Shown here: positions 7,696 to 17,675 of the stretch, one piece after another
Layout of the letters: the number at the start of each line of letters is the position of its first letter
How positions within the stretch are numbered: position 1 is the stretch's first letter
NCBI RefSeq assembly: GCF_019802125.1
Contig: NZ_JAHVHT010000005.1
Coordinates: 186,001-250,000 of the forward strand
Reading direction: 5' to 3'
Origin: Tateyamaria omphalii
GTDB lineage: Bacteria > Pseudomonadota > Alphaproteobacteria > Rhodobacterales > Rhodobacteraceae
Length of the DNA: 64,000 bases
Position numbers and translations under genes: made by a program
The notes under the pieces: generated by a model
Seen by the model: the letters and a program-made list of their open reading frames with translations, nothing else
Databases searched by the model: none
What the model was told of the DNA's origin: nothing

Positions 7696-8811
7696 ATGAC
7701 CTGGAACTGGCAGATCCCCGGCTGGCCGGACTTTCGGTATGACGCGGCAGCGCTGGCACCGTTGGAACAGCGTTTTTTATTGTCCTCGGGCGAAATCCTG
7801 GGGGCTGTCCACCATGTCAGCCCAACCGAACGCGATCAGCTTCGTATTGACCTGTTGAGCGATGAAGCCATGACCACCAGTGCCATAGAAGGCGAGATGC
7901 TCGACCGGCTCAGCGTGCAGTCGTCGCTTCGGCGACAACTTGGACTGGCGCCGGATACCTATCCGAACAAACCCCGAGAGCAGGGGGTGGCCGAGATGAT
8001 GGTCGACGTTTACTCGACCTATGCGGAGCCACTTGGGGATGACACGCTGTTCAGGTGGCACGAGATGCTCTTGTCCCATGACCAGCGATTGGAGGCGATC
8101 GGGTCCTATCGGACGCATGAGGATGCGATGCAGATCGTTTCCGGTCGTTTTGACCGGCCCGTCGTGCATTTCGAGGCCCCGCCTTCGGAGCAGGTTCCGA
8201 ACGAGATGGGCGGCTATGTCGACTGGTTCAACAGGACGGGGCCGGATGCCGGGGCACCATTGCCCGCGCTGACGCGCGCTGGCCTTTGCCATCTGTACTT
8301 CGAGAGCATCCACCCGTTCGAGGATGGGAATGGCCGCCTGGGGCGGGCTCTTGCGGAAAAGTCGCTTGCTCAGAACATCGGGCAACCCAGTCTGATCGCG
8401 CTTGCCTTCACGATCGAACGGCAACGAAAGACTTACTACGATCAGCTCGAGAGGCACCAGAAGACGCTGGATGTGACGCCCTGGCTGGTGTGGTTTGCCG
8501 ACGTGGTGCTGACGGCGCAGCAGGTCACCCTGCGACGTGTCGGGTTCTTGATTGCCAAGGCTTATTTTTATGACCGCCATCGCGAGGCGCTGAACGTGCG
8601 GCAGGCCAAGGCGATCGAGCGGATGTTCCGGGAAGGGCCAGATGGCTTCAAGGGGGGGCTGAGCGCGGAAAACTACATTTCCATTACCGGTACCTCGCGC
8701 GCAACCGCGACGAGGGATCTTCAGGATCTGGTTGGCATGGGTGCGCTGACCCGCACGGGCGAGCGGCGCTACACACGCTATTGGCTGGATCTGGACGCGA
8801 TGGACGCATGA
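7696..8811 (+). CDS. Fic/DOC family AMP-transferase-like protein with C-terminal winged helix
   Basis: A 371-residue class II Fic protein. The full catalytic motif HPFEDGNGRLGR starts at residue 206, with His206 as the predicted catalytic base. The inhibitory helix motif (S/T)xxxE(G/N) is present as TSAIEG at residues 61-66, so activity is probably self-restrained. The start TWNWQIPGWPDFRYD is typical of Fic proteins with an N-terminal DUF4172-like segment. The C-terminus (about 300-371) resembles a winged helix with ATATRDLQDLVGMGALTRTG. In the family Fic enzymes transfer AMP or other nucleotide moieties to protein hydroxyls. The winged helix and the triple TATAACYC boxes at the start suggest autoregulation. 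No antitoxin gene is adjacent. Confidence 0.92.
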   Translation: MTWNWQIPGWPDFRYDAAALAPLEQRFLLSSGEILGAVHHVSPTERDQLRIDLLSDEAMTTSAIEGEMLDRLSVQSSLRRQLGLAPDTYPNKPREQGVAEMMVDVYSTYAEPLGDDTLFRWHEMLLSHDQRLEAIGSYRTHEDAMQIVSGRFDRPVVHFEAPPSEQVPNEMGGYVDWFNRTGPDAGAPLPALTRAGLCHLYFESIHPFEDGNGRLGRALAEKSLAQNIGQPSLIALAFTIERQRKTYYDQLERHQKTLDVTPWLVWFADVVLTAQQVTLRRVGFLIAKAYFYDRHREALNVRQAKAIERMFREGPDGFKGGLSAENYISITGTSRATATRDLQDLVGMGALTRTGERRYTRYWLDLDAMDA

Positions 8812-8851
8812 ACGGGACGGCCCGTCGCCGGGCCGCTTCCGCAAGGAAGAT

Positions 8852-8877
8852 GCGGGGTGGTCCGTGGACCGCCCCGC
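8852..8877. terminator. Strong hairpin between convergent fic and valS
   Basis: GCGGGGTGGTCC-gt-GGACCGCCCCGC forms a 12-bp stem with one G.U-type position and a 2-base loop as drawn. It lies in the 72-bp gap between two converging genes. There is no clear T-run, but position and symmetry fit a bidirectional terminator. Confidence 0.55.
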
Positions 8878-8883
8878 GCTGTT

Positions 8884-11800
8884 TCAGCCAAGCTCCTGAA
8901 GGCGGGCGATGGCGGCTTTCATCTCGGCCTCTTCCCCTTCGCGCAGGCGCAGGTTTTCCTTGGCCTCCGTGACCACGTCCTCTGGCGCGGAGGCCATGAA
9001 CTTGGGATTGTTCAACCGGCCACGCAGTCCGCCCAGTTCCTTGCCCAGCTTCTGCATCGTCTTTTCCAGACGCGCAATTTCCGAGGCGACGTCGATCAAC
9101 CCTGCCAGCGGGATGCCGAAGGTGCCGCCATCCATCGGAATGGTGACGCAGCCCTTGGGGAAACTGTCGACATGTTTCAGGCTTTCGATCCGGGCCAGTC
9201 GCTGGATGAGCGTCGCGTTGTTGTCCCAGGCCGACTGTCCCTTGGCCTCGAGGCCCATGACGAGCAATGGCACCTTTGCGCCTGCCGGCACATGAACCTG
9301 TGCACGGGCCGAGCGGATGTTTTCGATCAGCCCGATCACCCAGTTCATTTCCCGGTCCGCATCGGCGTCGATCAGTTCGGTGCCGTATTGCGGCCAGTCG
9401 GCATGGATCAGCATCTTGGCACGGCTGTCCGCCAGCCCCCACAGCTCTTCGGTGATGAACGGCATGATGGGGTGCAGCATGATCAGGCATTGATCCAGCA
9501 CCCAGCGCAGGGTCTGTTCGGTTTCGGCCTTGGCGTCGGGATCGTCGCCCTGCAGGATGGGTTTGGAAAACTCCAGATACCAGTCGCAGACCTTGCCCCA
9601 TGTGAACGCATAGAGCGCGTCCGCCGCATCGTTGAACCGGTAGCTTTCCATTCCTGCATCGACGGCCTCGCGCACCTTGCCGGTTTCGCCGATGATCCAC
9701 TTGTTCAGTGTCTGAGCGGCCTCCGGCCGGATCGCGTCGCCCGGATAGGGGATCTGGTAGTGATTGGCGAAGCTGAATGCGTTCCACAGTTTCGTGCCGA
9801 AGTTGCGGTAGCCCTTGATCCGGTCCTCGCTGATTTTCAGGACACCGCCGAGGGCTGCCATCTGTGCGTTGGAAAAGCGCAGGGCATCCGCGCCATAGGC
9901 GTCGATCATGTCGAGCGGGTCGATGACGTTGCCGCGCGTCTTCGACATCTTCTCGCCCTTGGCGTCGCGGACAAGCTGGTGAAGGTAGACGGTGTGGAAC
10001 GGATCATCCTGCAGGACGGCCTGTGACATCATCATCATCCGCGCAACCCAGGGGAACAGGATGTCCTGGCCGGTGACGAGCACATCGCCGGGGAAGTATT
10101 TCATCGCGGGATCGTTTTCGTCGGGCCAGCCGAGCGTGCCGAAGGGCCAGAGACCGGAGGAGAACCAGGTGTCGAGGACGTCGGGGTCGCGCCACATCGG
10201 GACGCCACCGTTTTCGTCGAACGCCTGTTTGGCTTCGGATGCACTGCTGTAGCCGCTGTGGAAGACGTCGAATGAAACGCCATGTGCCGACAGCGTGCTG
10301 GCGATGCTCTGTCGGGCCTCGTCTTCGGTGGCGGCGCAAAATGCCACCGGATCGTCAAAGTCCAGTGTCGCGTCTTCGATCTTGCCCGTGGCGCCGACGT
10401 CCTTGATTTTCGGCATGTACCAGACCGGGATCTGGTGCCCCCACCAGAGTTGCCGCGAGATACACCAGGGTTCGATGTTTTCCAGCCAGTGGTAGAACAC
10501 CTTTTCGCCCGACTCGGGCATGATCTTGACCCGGCCTTCGCGGACGGCATCAAGCGCCGGTTGGACGATTTTGGACGAGTCCACGAACCACTGGTCGGTC
10601 AGCATCGGTTCGATGACCACCTTGGAGCGGTCCCCGAAGGGCTGCATGATCTTCTTGGCTTCGACAAACGGGATCGTTGGCGGCACGTCGGCCTGATCGC
10701 TGTCGCTTGCATCGAACGCCGGGTTCGCGACCATGACGGCGTTCCCTTCCGCCGTGATGTCGGCAACGATACGCTGGCGCGCCTCGAACCGGTCGAGGCC
10801 GCGGTATTCATCCGGCACGAGGTTCATCGCGGCGATCTGGCTCTCTTCGAACGCTTCTTCACCGCGCGCGATGCGATGTGCGGTGGCCGCTGCCGTGGCA
10901 TAGGGCGCGCCGTCGTCGCGCATGTGGCCCTTGCTGTCCATCAGGTTGTACATCGGGATGTTGCCGCGCTTGGCCACTTCGTAGTCGTTGAAGTCATGCG
11001 CGCCGGTGATCTTGACCGCGCCGGACCCGAAATCGGGATCAGGATAGCGGTCGGTGATGATCGGGATCAGGCGGCGGTGTTCCCGGGGACCCACCGGAAT
11101 TTCACAGAGCTTGCCCACGATCGGCGCGTAGCGCGTATCATCGGGGTTCACCGCGACGGCGCCGTCGCCCAGCATGGTTTCGGGCCGCGTCGTTGCGATG
11201 GAGATATAGTCTCGCGTCTCGCGCAGGGTGACGTTCCCGTCCTCGTCCTTTTCGATGTATTCGTAGGTCTCCCCATCGGCGAGTGGATACTTGAAGTGCC
11301 ACATGTGGCCGGCAACTTCGTTGTTCTCGACCTCGAGGTCAGAGATCGCCGTTTCAAAATGGGGATCCCAGTTGACCAGCCGTTTGCCGCGATAGATCAG
11401 CCCGTCGTTGTACATTTGCACAAAGACCTTGAGCACAGCGTCGTGGAAATTGCCCGGCTTCTCGGTCGCGGGCGCGCTTTCCGCGCCGGACATGGTGAAG
11501 GCCGAACGTTCCCAATCCATGCTGTCGCCCAACCGACGCGCCTGCTGTTCGATCACGCCGCCCTTGTCTGCCTTCCATTCCCAGACCTTTGAGATGAATT
11601 CGTCCCGCGGCATCTCGGAGCGTTTCCGGTTCTCGCCGTCCGCGGCCATCTGTTTTTCGACCATCAACTGGGTGGCGATGCCGGCATGATCCAGACCCGG
11701 TTGCCACAGCACGTCAAATCCCTGCATCCGCTTCCAGCGCGTCAGCATGTCCATCAGGGTGTGGTTGAACGCGTGACCCACATGCAGAAAACCGGTCACG

Positions 11801-11934
11801 TTGGGCGGGGGCAACTGGATACAAAAAGTGTCTGCGCCCGGCTTGGCATTGGCCCCGGCTGCGAACGCGCCCGCGTCTTCCCACATTTCATAGATGCGCG
11901 GCTCGGCCTCGGCGGCGTTGAATGTCTTTTCCAT
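8884..11934 (-). CDS. valS: Valyl-tRNA synthetase
   Basis: A 1016-residue class I aminoacyl-tRNA synthetase that charges tRNA-Val. The HIGH-type motif appears as [15 protein letters not shown] near residue 50 and the KMSKS motif as [10 protein letters not shown] near residue 655. Between them lies the CP1 editing domain ([16 protein letters not shown]) with ValRS-specific blocks ([24 protein letters not shown]). The C-terminal ~70 residues form the coiled-coil tRNA-binding arm ([24 protein letters not shown]). It is essential in bacteria, so this molecule is a chromosome or chromid. It is monocistronic here, between the Fic gene and the accessory cluster. Confidence 0.98.
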   Translation of the reverse strand: MEKTFNAAEAEPRIYEMWEDAGAFAAGANAKPGADTFCIQLPPPNVTGFLHVGHAFNHTLMDMLTRWKRMQGFDVLWQPGLDHAGIATQLMVEKQMAADGENRKRSEMPRDEFISKVWEWKADKGGVIEQQARRLGDSMDWERSAFTMSGAESAPATEKPGNFHDAVLKVFVQMYNDGLIYRGKRLVNWDPHFETAISDLEVENNEVAGHMWHFKYPLADGETYEYIEKDEDGNVTLRETRDYISIATTRPETMLGDGAVAVNPDDTRYAPIVGKLCEIPVGPREHRRLIPIITDRYPDPDFGSGAVKITGAHDFNDYEVAKRGNIPMYNLMDSKGHMRDDGAPYATAAATAHRIARGEEAFEESQIAAMNLVPDEYRGLDRFEARQRIVADITAEGNAVMVANPAFDASDSDQADVPPTIPFVEAKKIMQPFGDRSKVVIEPMLTDQWFVDSSKIVQPALDAVREGRVKIMPESGEKVFYHWLENIEPWCISRQLWWGHQIPVWYMPKIKDVGATGKIEDATLDFDDPVAFCAATEDEARQSIASTLSAHGVSFDVFHSGYSSASEAKQAFDENGGVPMWRDPDVLDTWFSSGLWPFGTLGWPDENDPAMKYFPGDVLVTGQDILFPWVARMMMMSQAVLQDDPFHTVYLHQLVRDAKGEKMSKTRGNVIDPLDMIDAYGADALRFSNAQMAALGGVLKISEDRIKGYRNFGTKLWNAFSFANHYQIPYPGDAIRPEAAQTLNKWIIGETGKVREAVDAGMESYRFNDAADALYAFTWGKVCDWYLEFSKPILQGDDPDAKAETEQTLRWVLDQCLIMLHPIMPFITEELWGLADSRAKMLIHADWPQYGTELIDADADREMNWVIGLIENIRSARAQVHVPAGAKVPLLVMGLEAKGQSAWDNNATLIQRLARIESLKHVDSFPKGCVTIPMDGGTFGIPLAGLIDVASEIARLEKTMQKLGKELGGLRGRLNNPKFMASAPEDVVTEAKENLRLREGEEAEMKAAIARLQELG

Positions 11935-12459
11935 CAGCGACTTCCATTGTCTTGCATGGGCTGTACTCCCGTACCATATCCAACAGTCCGGCGGTAAAGC
12001 CCAGCCGAAATAGTGGGGTTCGGGTGCTGTCGGCGCCTTGTACGGCGATGGACTTGTGGGTTCGTTTGTCTGGAGATGGCTCCGCGGCTTTTGATCGGCC
12101 TGCTTGGGGTGGCCGATGAAACGGCGCCTGACGGTGCCAAATGCGGCGGTCTGGCCCTGGAAAGCCGGGGGCCTTTCAACACCGATGTTTTCATCCGGCC
12201 GTTATTGGCGGACATCAGGCAAAGGCTTAAATCCGCGCAAAGGCGTGTGTGCCGGGCTGTTGGCGTGACATTGGTGATACCGCTGCCTAGCTTGCAATCA
12301 ATGAATTGGATCGCCGTCATCATCGGCGAACTATTGGTCGAAAGCATGTGCGATATTGGATTTTCATTTATTGACGGATGAGCCGCAGAACATTTGAGAA
12401 TTCAAGCCACCTTGCCGAATGTCGATGATTGAAGTGGTGTCACCACAAGGAGCGTTTCA
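11935..12459. other. 525-bp gap upstream of valS and the nucleotidyltransferase gene
   Basis: The region between divergent valS and the gene at 12460. It should hold both promoters. An AAGGAG ribosome site precedes 12460. An open frame at 12013-12381 (+) was considered, but its composition is not convincing. No RNA gene or riboswitch was recognised. Confidence 0.5.
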
Positions 12460-13467
12460 ATGGGTTTGGAGCCGCAGGATCTTCATGAGAAACTGGGCGG
12501 GTATTTTGAGGCACGATTTGGTGAAAACCTGAAAATCGGACTGATCACGGGATCCGTTGCGGCGGGCGTGGCAAATAGCCGTTCTGACCTTGATCTGGTA
12601 ATTGTGCTGGACGACTGCTCGGCGCTGATTGATGGCGATTGCGGGTTCAAGGCGTTCAACATCGAAGGGATGAGAGCCGACACTCTGATCATGACGCAGG
12701 CCTGCTTGAAGCGCGTTATATCGCTGATTCCAAAGCAAAGTTTCAAGGACTACACCAAGGACAACATGTGCGTCGAAAAGCTCATGAATGCAGATGTCGT
12801 GTTTGGACATGACGCCTATGAGGACGTGATCGACGACACGGTGGCGTTGGAGTTCAGAAAGCGGCTGTTTCTTGGGCAGAGACAGATTTCCTGGGGTATT
12901 TTTGACGACTACATCGGAATGTGCCTTGAGAAAAATGATGTCGGTCGCGTCGAAATGCTTCAGGCTTTGGTGAGAAACGAACTTGAATGTTTTCTCATTC
13001 AATCCGGCAGTACATTTCGGAAAACCAAGTGGATTTCGAAGAAATTGGAGGCTTTGGGGCAGCGAGGCGATCCGTATACGAAGTTTTACCGCGATACCCT
13101 TTTGACTGTTCCAAGTCTGGATGAGCCTGCGCTGACCAATTGGGAAGCGGATGTCTGGAATTTTCAAAGAAAGATTCAGTTGAATTTTCTGTTTGAAGAT
13201 CTGGCCGACAAGGTTTTGACAGGAAGTGCGCCGTGCGCCAGTGATGAGGACACATCCGCGATGCGATACCTCATCGTCGGAGCCGGTGGTCGATACTTCC
13301 TGCAGAACGTCAATGGCAACTATGAGCTTTCCTTAGCGGCTACGCGCATCGCGGCAACGCGTGGCATTCTGGAAACAAGCGCACTTCGCCGCGCTTTGGG
13401 CGACATCGGTGACAGCGAACTCAGGGCGGCTGAAAGGGAAGTATCCCTGCTGTTCAACCGGGCGTAG
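12460..13467 (+). CDS. Nucleotidyltransferase-fold protein (paralogue 1)
   Basis: A 335-residue protein with the polymerase-beta-type nucleotidyltransferase motif: GSVAAG at residues 31-36, SDLD at 42-45 supplying the metal-binding Asp pair, then VLDD. In the fold these residues hold Mg-NTP for transfer of a nucleotidyl group. The substrate is unknown. The region LGQRQISWGIFDDYIG ... NELECFLIQSGSTFRKTKWISKK is clearly shared with the gene at 23595-24695, so the two are paralogues bracketing the peptide-export cluster. AAGGAG precedes the ATG. It converges with the kinase-like gene at 13547. Codon use is visibly AT-richer than in valS. A tailoring or immunity role is speculation. Confidence 0.75.
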   Translation: MGLEPQDLHEKLGGYFEARFGENLKIGLITGSVAAGVANSRSDLDLVIVLDDCSALIDGDCGFKAFNIEGMRADTLIMTQACLKRVISLIPKQSFKDYTKDNMCVEKLMNADVVFGHDAYEDVIDDTVALEFRKRLFLGQRQISWGIFDDYIGMCLEKNDVGRVEMLQALVRNELECFLIQSGSTFRKTKWISKKLEALGQRGDPYTKFYRDTLLTVPSLDEPALTNWEADVWNFQRKIQLNFLFEDLADKVLTGSAPCASDEDTSAMRYLIVGAGGRYFLQNVNGNYELSLAATRIAATRGILETSALRRALGDIGDSELRAAEREVSLLFNRA

Positions 13468-13546
13468 CGGACACGGAGCGGCAGGTCTTTGACCCATGCC
13501 GGGGCCGGTCCGGGACGGGAGCGATGTGTCCAGCAGTCATCGCCCG

Positions 13547-14437
13547 TCAATTGGCCAGAGCGCGAGACACCTCTGCGAGAGTGTCGGACGGGTCCAGATT
13601 TACCGTGGAGAAAAATGGACTGCCTGGTGGAGCAGTCATCCGGTATCGGATGGCGGAATTGATCGTATCCAGAATTCGGGACTTGTCGAGGTGGGCAAAT
13701 GCACCTTTGTATCCAGACATCAATGCATTGACCCGCTCGCGGCATCGGGTGAGATCATTGTCGATGATCAGGATATGACCCAGGCACCATCCAATGTCAT
13801 GCTCTCGGTATCCAATTCTGCAGTTTTCGAAATCGAGAAACCGAACATCATTCTTCGAGAGCAATATATTCTTCGTATTGAGGTCTCCGTGGATGATATG
13901 GGTGCCGGGCTTTGGCGTGGTGTTTCGCGAAGGATTGTCAAAGAGCTGATTTGCCGAGGATTTGTTGAGCGCCGTGTGCAAGGATGCAATCCCGTAGCCC
14001 AATCCGTTCACCTGATCGTTTGAAAGCACGTCTTCATGCTGCAGGATCGGCTGGAAACCGGCGTCTTCCAAATCTTCCAGAACAATAGCCGCAGGGTGGT
14101 GTATGAACCCGTGAACAGATGGCACCAGGCTTTTTTCGACGGCGTTGACGCATTCGAGTATTCGGTATTCGAAGTGCAGCCGTGTCGGATCGAGCGCTAT
14201 GTTTGGGTCACTCGATGCGAATATGTGCCGTACTTTGAGGTAGAAACTGCGATCGCGGTAGCGCAGTCGTTTTATGAAATGTGTGTCGCCAAGCCGGTTT
14301 GTTGAACGTCGCTGGATGGCTGCGATTGCACAGTCGCGCGCCACGGATGCGAAATCCGTATCCCAGACACCTGGTGGCATCCTTTGTCGTGCGATTTGAC
14401 CGTCGTGCTTTGCCAAAAGCGGTCCTCTTGCTGTCAA
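13547..14437 (-). CDS. Aminoglycoside-phosphotransferase-like kinase
   Basis: A 296-residue protein of the APH/choline kinase superfamily. The Brenner motif reads THIIHGDLNTKNILL with the catalytic Asp. The metal-binding block is RFLDFENCRIGYREHDIGW, where DFE replaces the more common DxD/DFG form. The N-lobe has FYLKVRHIF as the likely ATP-contacting Lys strand and HFEYRILECV. The substrate is unknown; the family phosphorylates small hydroxylated molecules such as aminoglycosides, choline and sugars. It is the last gene of a four-gene minus-strand series (17675 to 13547), 88 bases after the unknown gene. Part of the N-terminus is poorly conserved, so the start is uncertain. Confidence 0.75.
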   Translation of the reverse strand: MTARGPLLAKHDGQIARQRMPPGVWDTDFASVARDCAIAAIQRRSTNRLGDTHFIKRLRYRDRSFYLKVRHIFASSDPNIALDPTRLHFEYRILECVNAVEKSLVPSVHGFIHHPAAIVLEDLEDAGFQPILQHEDVLSNDQVNGLGYGIASLHTALNKSSANQLFDNPSRNTTPKPGTHIIHGDLNTKNILLSKNDVRFLDFENCRIGYREHDIGWCLGHILIIDNDLTRCRERVNALMSGYKGAFAHLDKSRILDTINSAIRYRMTAPPGSPFFSTVNLDPSDTLAEVSRALAN

Positions 14438-14525
14438 AGTTATCGCTTCTGATGGGGCTTCCGGCTTGCTGGCCCTGGCAGCAGGTCACAAGCGGAGGTT
14501 ATCGGTGCCACTTTAGCCATGATCG

Positions 14526-15248
14526 CTAGCTCACGGCCGTTTTCTGTTTCCGGGTGTTTTCCGGCACCCTGTTTGACGCCATGAGGCAATGTTCCAGCAA
14601 CAGGGACATATTCTCGTCATTGGCGTCCGATACGTGCAGCCAATTGGCAAAGTTCGCATCGTCGATTTGCCGTCGGCATACAAAACGCAGGAAAGTCTTC
14701 ATTCGTTGCAGAATTCCATTTTCCTGCATGCCTGCGTAAAGATGTACCTCAACCTCGTTGCCAACCAGGTAGTCTTGTACGCGCCCCTGAAACTCGAGAT
14801 CCCACTTGTGTCCGTACAGGAGCCGATAGGTTCGCATCGACAGCAGTTGCCGCCCCGTGAAGAACCGTTGGAAACCGACGCATTGCGTTGTCTGGTGAAC
14901 CAGATCGGAAATGGAGATTTCCGTGCACGTCCCGAGGCGATTGGCCAGTTCGTCCAGGCACATCTGGCATTCTTGTGATCTGATTGGCGGTGCACCGTAC
15001 CATTCGGTCAGCTCTGCGCGTTGCGCTTTCATCCAGAAATGATCGTCGGCTGCTGCCGCCCACCGTACACTTGCCGGAACTTTGGGAGTTGGCACGTCCC
15101 CGTTCTTGCCGTTCAGATAGTATGCAAACAGCCTGACAAAATCATGCGCCAGTTTCCCGTCAATCCGGGAGAAGCGCCCGGTGAGGGCGTCAGGTTTCAG
15201 TACCAATGGAACTATTGACCAGTAAGCGGTCAGTTTTACGTCATCCAA
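14526..15248 (-). CDS. Protein of unknown function in the accessory cluster
   Basis: A 240-residue protein that I do not recognise. It is rich in Trp, Tyr, Cys and charged residues, has no signal peptide and no clear membrane segment, and looks cytosolic and mixed helical. It begins LTAYWSIVPLVLKPDALTGRFSRIDGKLAHDFVRLF. It contains several cysteines (QECQMCLDEL, CVGFQRF, RFVCRRQ), but they do not form a standard CxxC...CxxC zinc pattern. It lies 45 bases after the glycosyltransferase gene and 88 before the kinase-like gene on the same strand, so it is probably part of their operon. Function unknown. Confidence 0.6.
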   Translation of the reverse strand: MDDVKLTAYWSIVPLVLKPDALTGRFSRIDGKLAHDFVRLFAYYLNGKNGDVPTPKVPASVRWAAAADDHFWMKAQRAELTEWYGAPPIRSQECQMCLDELANRLGTCTEISISDLVHQTTQCVGFQRFFTGRQLLSMRTYRLLYGHKWDLEFQGRVQDYLVGNEVEVHLYAGMQENGILQRMKTFLRFVCRRQIDDANFANWLHVSDANDENMSLLLEHCLMASNRVPENTRKQKTAVS

Positions 15249-15293
15249 TGCATATCTCCGACGGGCCCAGAACGTTCGACATCTGTCTGACAG

Positions 15294-16205
15294 TTACGGT
15301 ATGCCCAGTTGCTCGGTCAGGTTTGAGAGAAGTTTCAACTCGCGATCTTTGGAAAAGCGTGTGGCTCTTTCGTGATCGTTGTTGGCGATAAGAAGAAAGT
15401 CCTGAAGCAGCGTCGGTTTTGCCGCCACGACATGCTCGGCCATTCGCTTTGAGCATTTCAAATCCATTCCAAGGATTTCATTGAAGAAGGGCAGGTGCTT
15501 GCGCACCGTGATTTCGCACATTTCCAATTCACTCACCGGCAAGGTGGAGATTCGAGTATGCGTTGCGTGAATGCGATAGCCGTAGAAGGGCCCGTCGATA
15601 AACCCGACTTCCAGACCTTCCCCCCTTGCCCAACGCCGGGCGCAAAGCTCAACGCCAAAACCCCAATCCTGCCACTTCAAAATCGACTCGTCGTATCGGA
15701 GACCCAGCTCAATCTCCCGTCTGCGATATATGATTGAGTTCTGGACGTGATGCTTGTGGAGCAGTTGCAACACGTTCAACGGGTACGCAGAGCGCGTATC
15801 GCCATTGAACATCCCAAACATCCTCGTCGTCGAGTGGACGAAGCATATCTGGTCATTTCCTTCGAGCTTTTCCTGTACTTGGCGCCAGAATTCGTCCGGG
15901 TTCAGCCCGTCGAAACCGGTGAGCACGTCGTCGGAATCCACAGTCATCACGTAGTCCCCGGATGCCACCGACAGCCCGGTGTTGCGCGCCACCTGCGCCC
16001 CGCTGTTCTTGTCGAGCAGCAGAACCTTGACCGATGTCATTCCAGACACTGCATCAAGGGCGCGTCGGTCACTTTCGGTGTCCGAGCAGTCGTCAACCAC
16101 AATGATCTCAAACTCAATGCTTGCGCAAAACGACTGGATGGATTCGACGCATTCGAGCAGGTAGTCGCCCGCTTTGTAGTTCGGAACAATGACGGAAAGG
16201 ATCAT
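15294..16205 (-). CDS. Family 2 glycosyltransferase
   Basis: A 303-residue GT-A fold glycosyltransferase. The N-terminus LSVIVPNYKAGDYLLECVESI is the GT2 signature. EIIVVDDCSDTESD gives the nucleotide-binding Asp residues. NSGAQVARNTGLSVASGDYVMTVDSDD ends in the DxD-like metal site. In the family such enzymes move a sugar from a nucleotide-sugar to an acceptor. No transmembrane segment is visible. The gene starts 3 bases after the stop of the oxidoreductase-like gene, so the two are almost certainly co-transcribed. The acceptor cannot be told: a polysaccharide, a small molecule or the neighbouring peptide are all possible. Confidence 0.88.
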   Translation of the reverse strand: MILSVIVPNYKAGDYLLECVESIQSFCASIEFEIIVVDDCSDTESDRRALDAVSGMTSVKVLLLDKNSGAQVARNTGLSVASGDYVMTVDSDDVLTGFDGLNPDEFWRQVQEKLEGNDQICFVHSTTRMFGMFNGDTRSAYPLNVLQLLHKHHVQNSIIYRRREIELGLRYDESILKWQDWGFGVELCARRWARGEGLEVGFIDGPFYGYRIHATHTRISTLPVSELEMCEITVRKHLPFFNEILGMDLKCSKRMAEHVVAAKPTLLQDFLLIANNDHERATRFSKDRELKLLSNLTEQLGIP

Positions 16206-16208
16206 CCC

Positions 16209-17675
16209 TTACCCTGTCTTGTAGGAGAAGGAAGTTGCGTCATCCATATGGCTATACCAAGGGTCCTCGAGCTCTTCGTTTGGCAGGTAGCTTGGCAGCG
16301 CATAGTCATAGTCGATGACCTGTGTTTCGTGCGGTTGCCGCGCGACTTTCAAGAGCGCTTCGAGAATCGCACAGGTGGGCACGTGCGAATTGAAATCACT
16401 TCCGGTATTCGCGCCCTGCAGCCAGAGTTTGAATATCTCGGCTTCTGCGGAATAGGAGTAGGAGTTGCTGTATGGTCTTTCGAAGTTTTGAGAGCGGAAG
16501 AAACCCTGGGTGCCCGTCAATCTGGCGTTGGAGCGTGTTACGACGCTTCCCATGTTTTGGCCACGCAGGTCGTTTTCGCCGATGCGTGCGCCAATAGGTG
16601 ACTTCGTCACATTTGCTGCGATCCCAAAGAATGGACCTATCCTTGCATCAATATCGGTACAGTGCAGGCGCCCATTGATGTTATAGGGGACTTCGGGAAA
16701 CTCTTGCCATGACCTGAGTCCGGGCGTGGTTTGTTCGAGTGATACCGTGCCAAAAGTCAGAACTCTTCCGGACGATTTAAGGCACAGTGAATAGGCGACA
16801 ATAATATCGGTTTCGCCATAATGTTCATGCGCAACCAAATGGTCCTTGCTTCCGTTATATCCGTTTACAAGCCTGCTTGCGGAAAGGGGGATGCGGATGT
16901 TCTGATCTTCCGGGCCTGCCTTGAACCCTTTCATCTTTATCTGAAAGTTTTCCTCCGGATATACAATTCGGTTCATAAGCAATAGCTGCGAAAAGATATC
17001 GACGTAATGGTAAGCGCCGTGCAGAAGCATTCCATATCCGTATTTGTACGGATGGTCTTCGCGGGAATAAAATTCATCAGGCAAATTCCAGACACCGGAG
17101 GCCGTTTTCAGATGGATGGACGTGATGGGCGATCTTAGCCGATCGACCATTGCCTGCAGCGGTTTGCGAAAATGATCCTCGTATATTTCGTGATGCCGGC
17201 CCAGGCAAATGACGCCGCTGTTCGCCTTGCAAGCCTGCGCCTTGTGCGCAATCAATTCCATGCGTTCGCGGTATATCGAAGCGTCAAGTATGCCATTGTC
17301 GCTGGGCAAAACGGCGGGTTTGGCTACGAGTACATCGCTGCCGGTGTCCAGACCGGCGTTGATGTAATCCTCGTGAAAACGCGGCTCGGTCGTGATTACG
17401 TATTTTGCGTTCTCGCCTTCACGAAAAAGGCCGCCATGAATCTTGAGCCATTCTTTTGTCGCAGGCCATCCGCATTCCAGTTTTTCATCCGGAATAAAAA
17501 CCATATCGTCAGGTGGTCGTGGCACACCCTCAAGTCGCGCAAGAACAGCTTCGCGCTGTGATTCTAAATCGACCACTTTATAGGAGGTAATAGAGCCGTC
17601 CTTGAGTGCGGTTTGAATACATCTGGAATATTTGTAACCCGCGACAGGGCCGAAACCAATTATGATTAGCTGCAT
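16209..17675 (-). CDS. Gfo/Idh/MocA-like dehydrogenase-fold protein
   Basis: A 488-residue protein that starts with a Rossmann-type strand-turn (LIIIGFGPVAGYKYSRCI). A segment like the EKP block of Gfo/Idh/MocA enzymes follows: YINAGLDTGSDVLVAKPAVLP near residue 130, where a Lys-Pro is kept. The family uses NAD(P) to oxidise or reduce sugars and cyclitols. The canonical GxGxxG is relaxed (GFGPVAG) and the protein is longer than usual, so the substrate and even the activity are uncertain. It heads a minus-strand operon with the glycosyltransferase. Its AT-rich codon use (ATA, AAT, AAA) differs from the flanking core genes, suggesting transfer. Confidence 0.6.
   Translation of the reverse strand: MQLIIIGFGPVAGYKYSRCIQTALKDGSITSYKVVDLESQREAVLARLEGVPRPPDDMVFIPDEKLECGWPATKEWLKIHGGLFREGENAKYVITTEPRFHEDYINAGLDTGSDVLVAKPAVLPSDNGILDASIYRERMELIAHKAQACKANSGVICLGRHHEIYEDHFRKPLQAMVDRLRSPITSIHLKTASGVWNLPDEFYSREDHPYKYGYGMLLHGAYHYVDIFSQLLLMNRIVYPEENFQIKMKGFKAGPEDQNIRIPLSASRLVNGYNGSKDHLVAHEHYGETDIIVAYSLCLKSSGRVLTFGTVSLEQTTPGLRSWQEFPEVPYNINGRLHCTDIDARIGPFFGIAANVTKSPIGARIGENDLRGQNMGSVVTRSNARLTGTQGFFRSQNFERPYSNSYSYSAEAEIFKLWLQGANTGSDFNSHVPTCAILEALLKVARQPHETQVIDYDYALPSYLPNEELEDPWYSHMDDATSFSYKTG

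Noticed and set aside
12013-12381. 122-codon plus-strand frame between valS and the nucleotidyltransferase gene
   Set aside because: Sequence composition is not protein-like and there is no good start; kept as intergenic.
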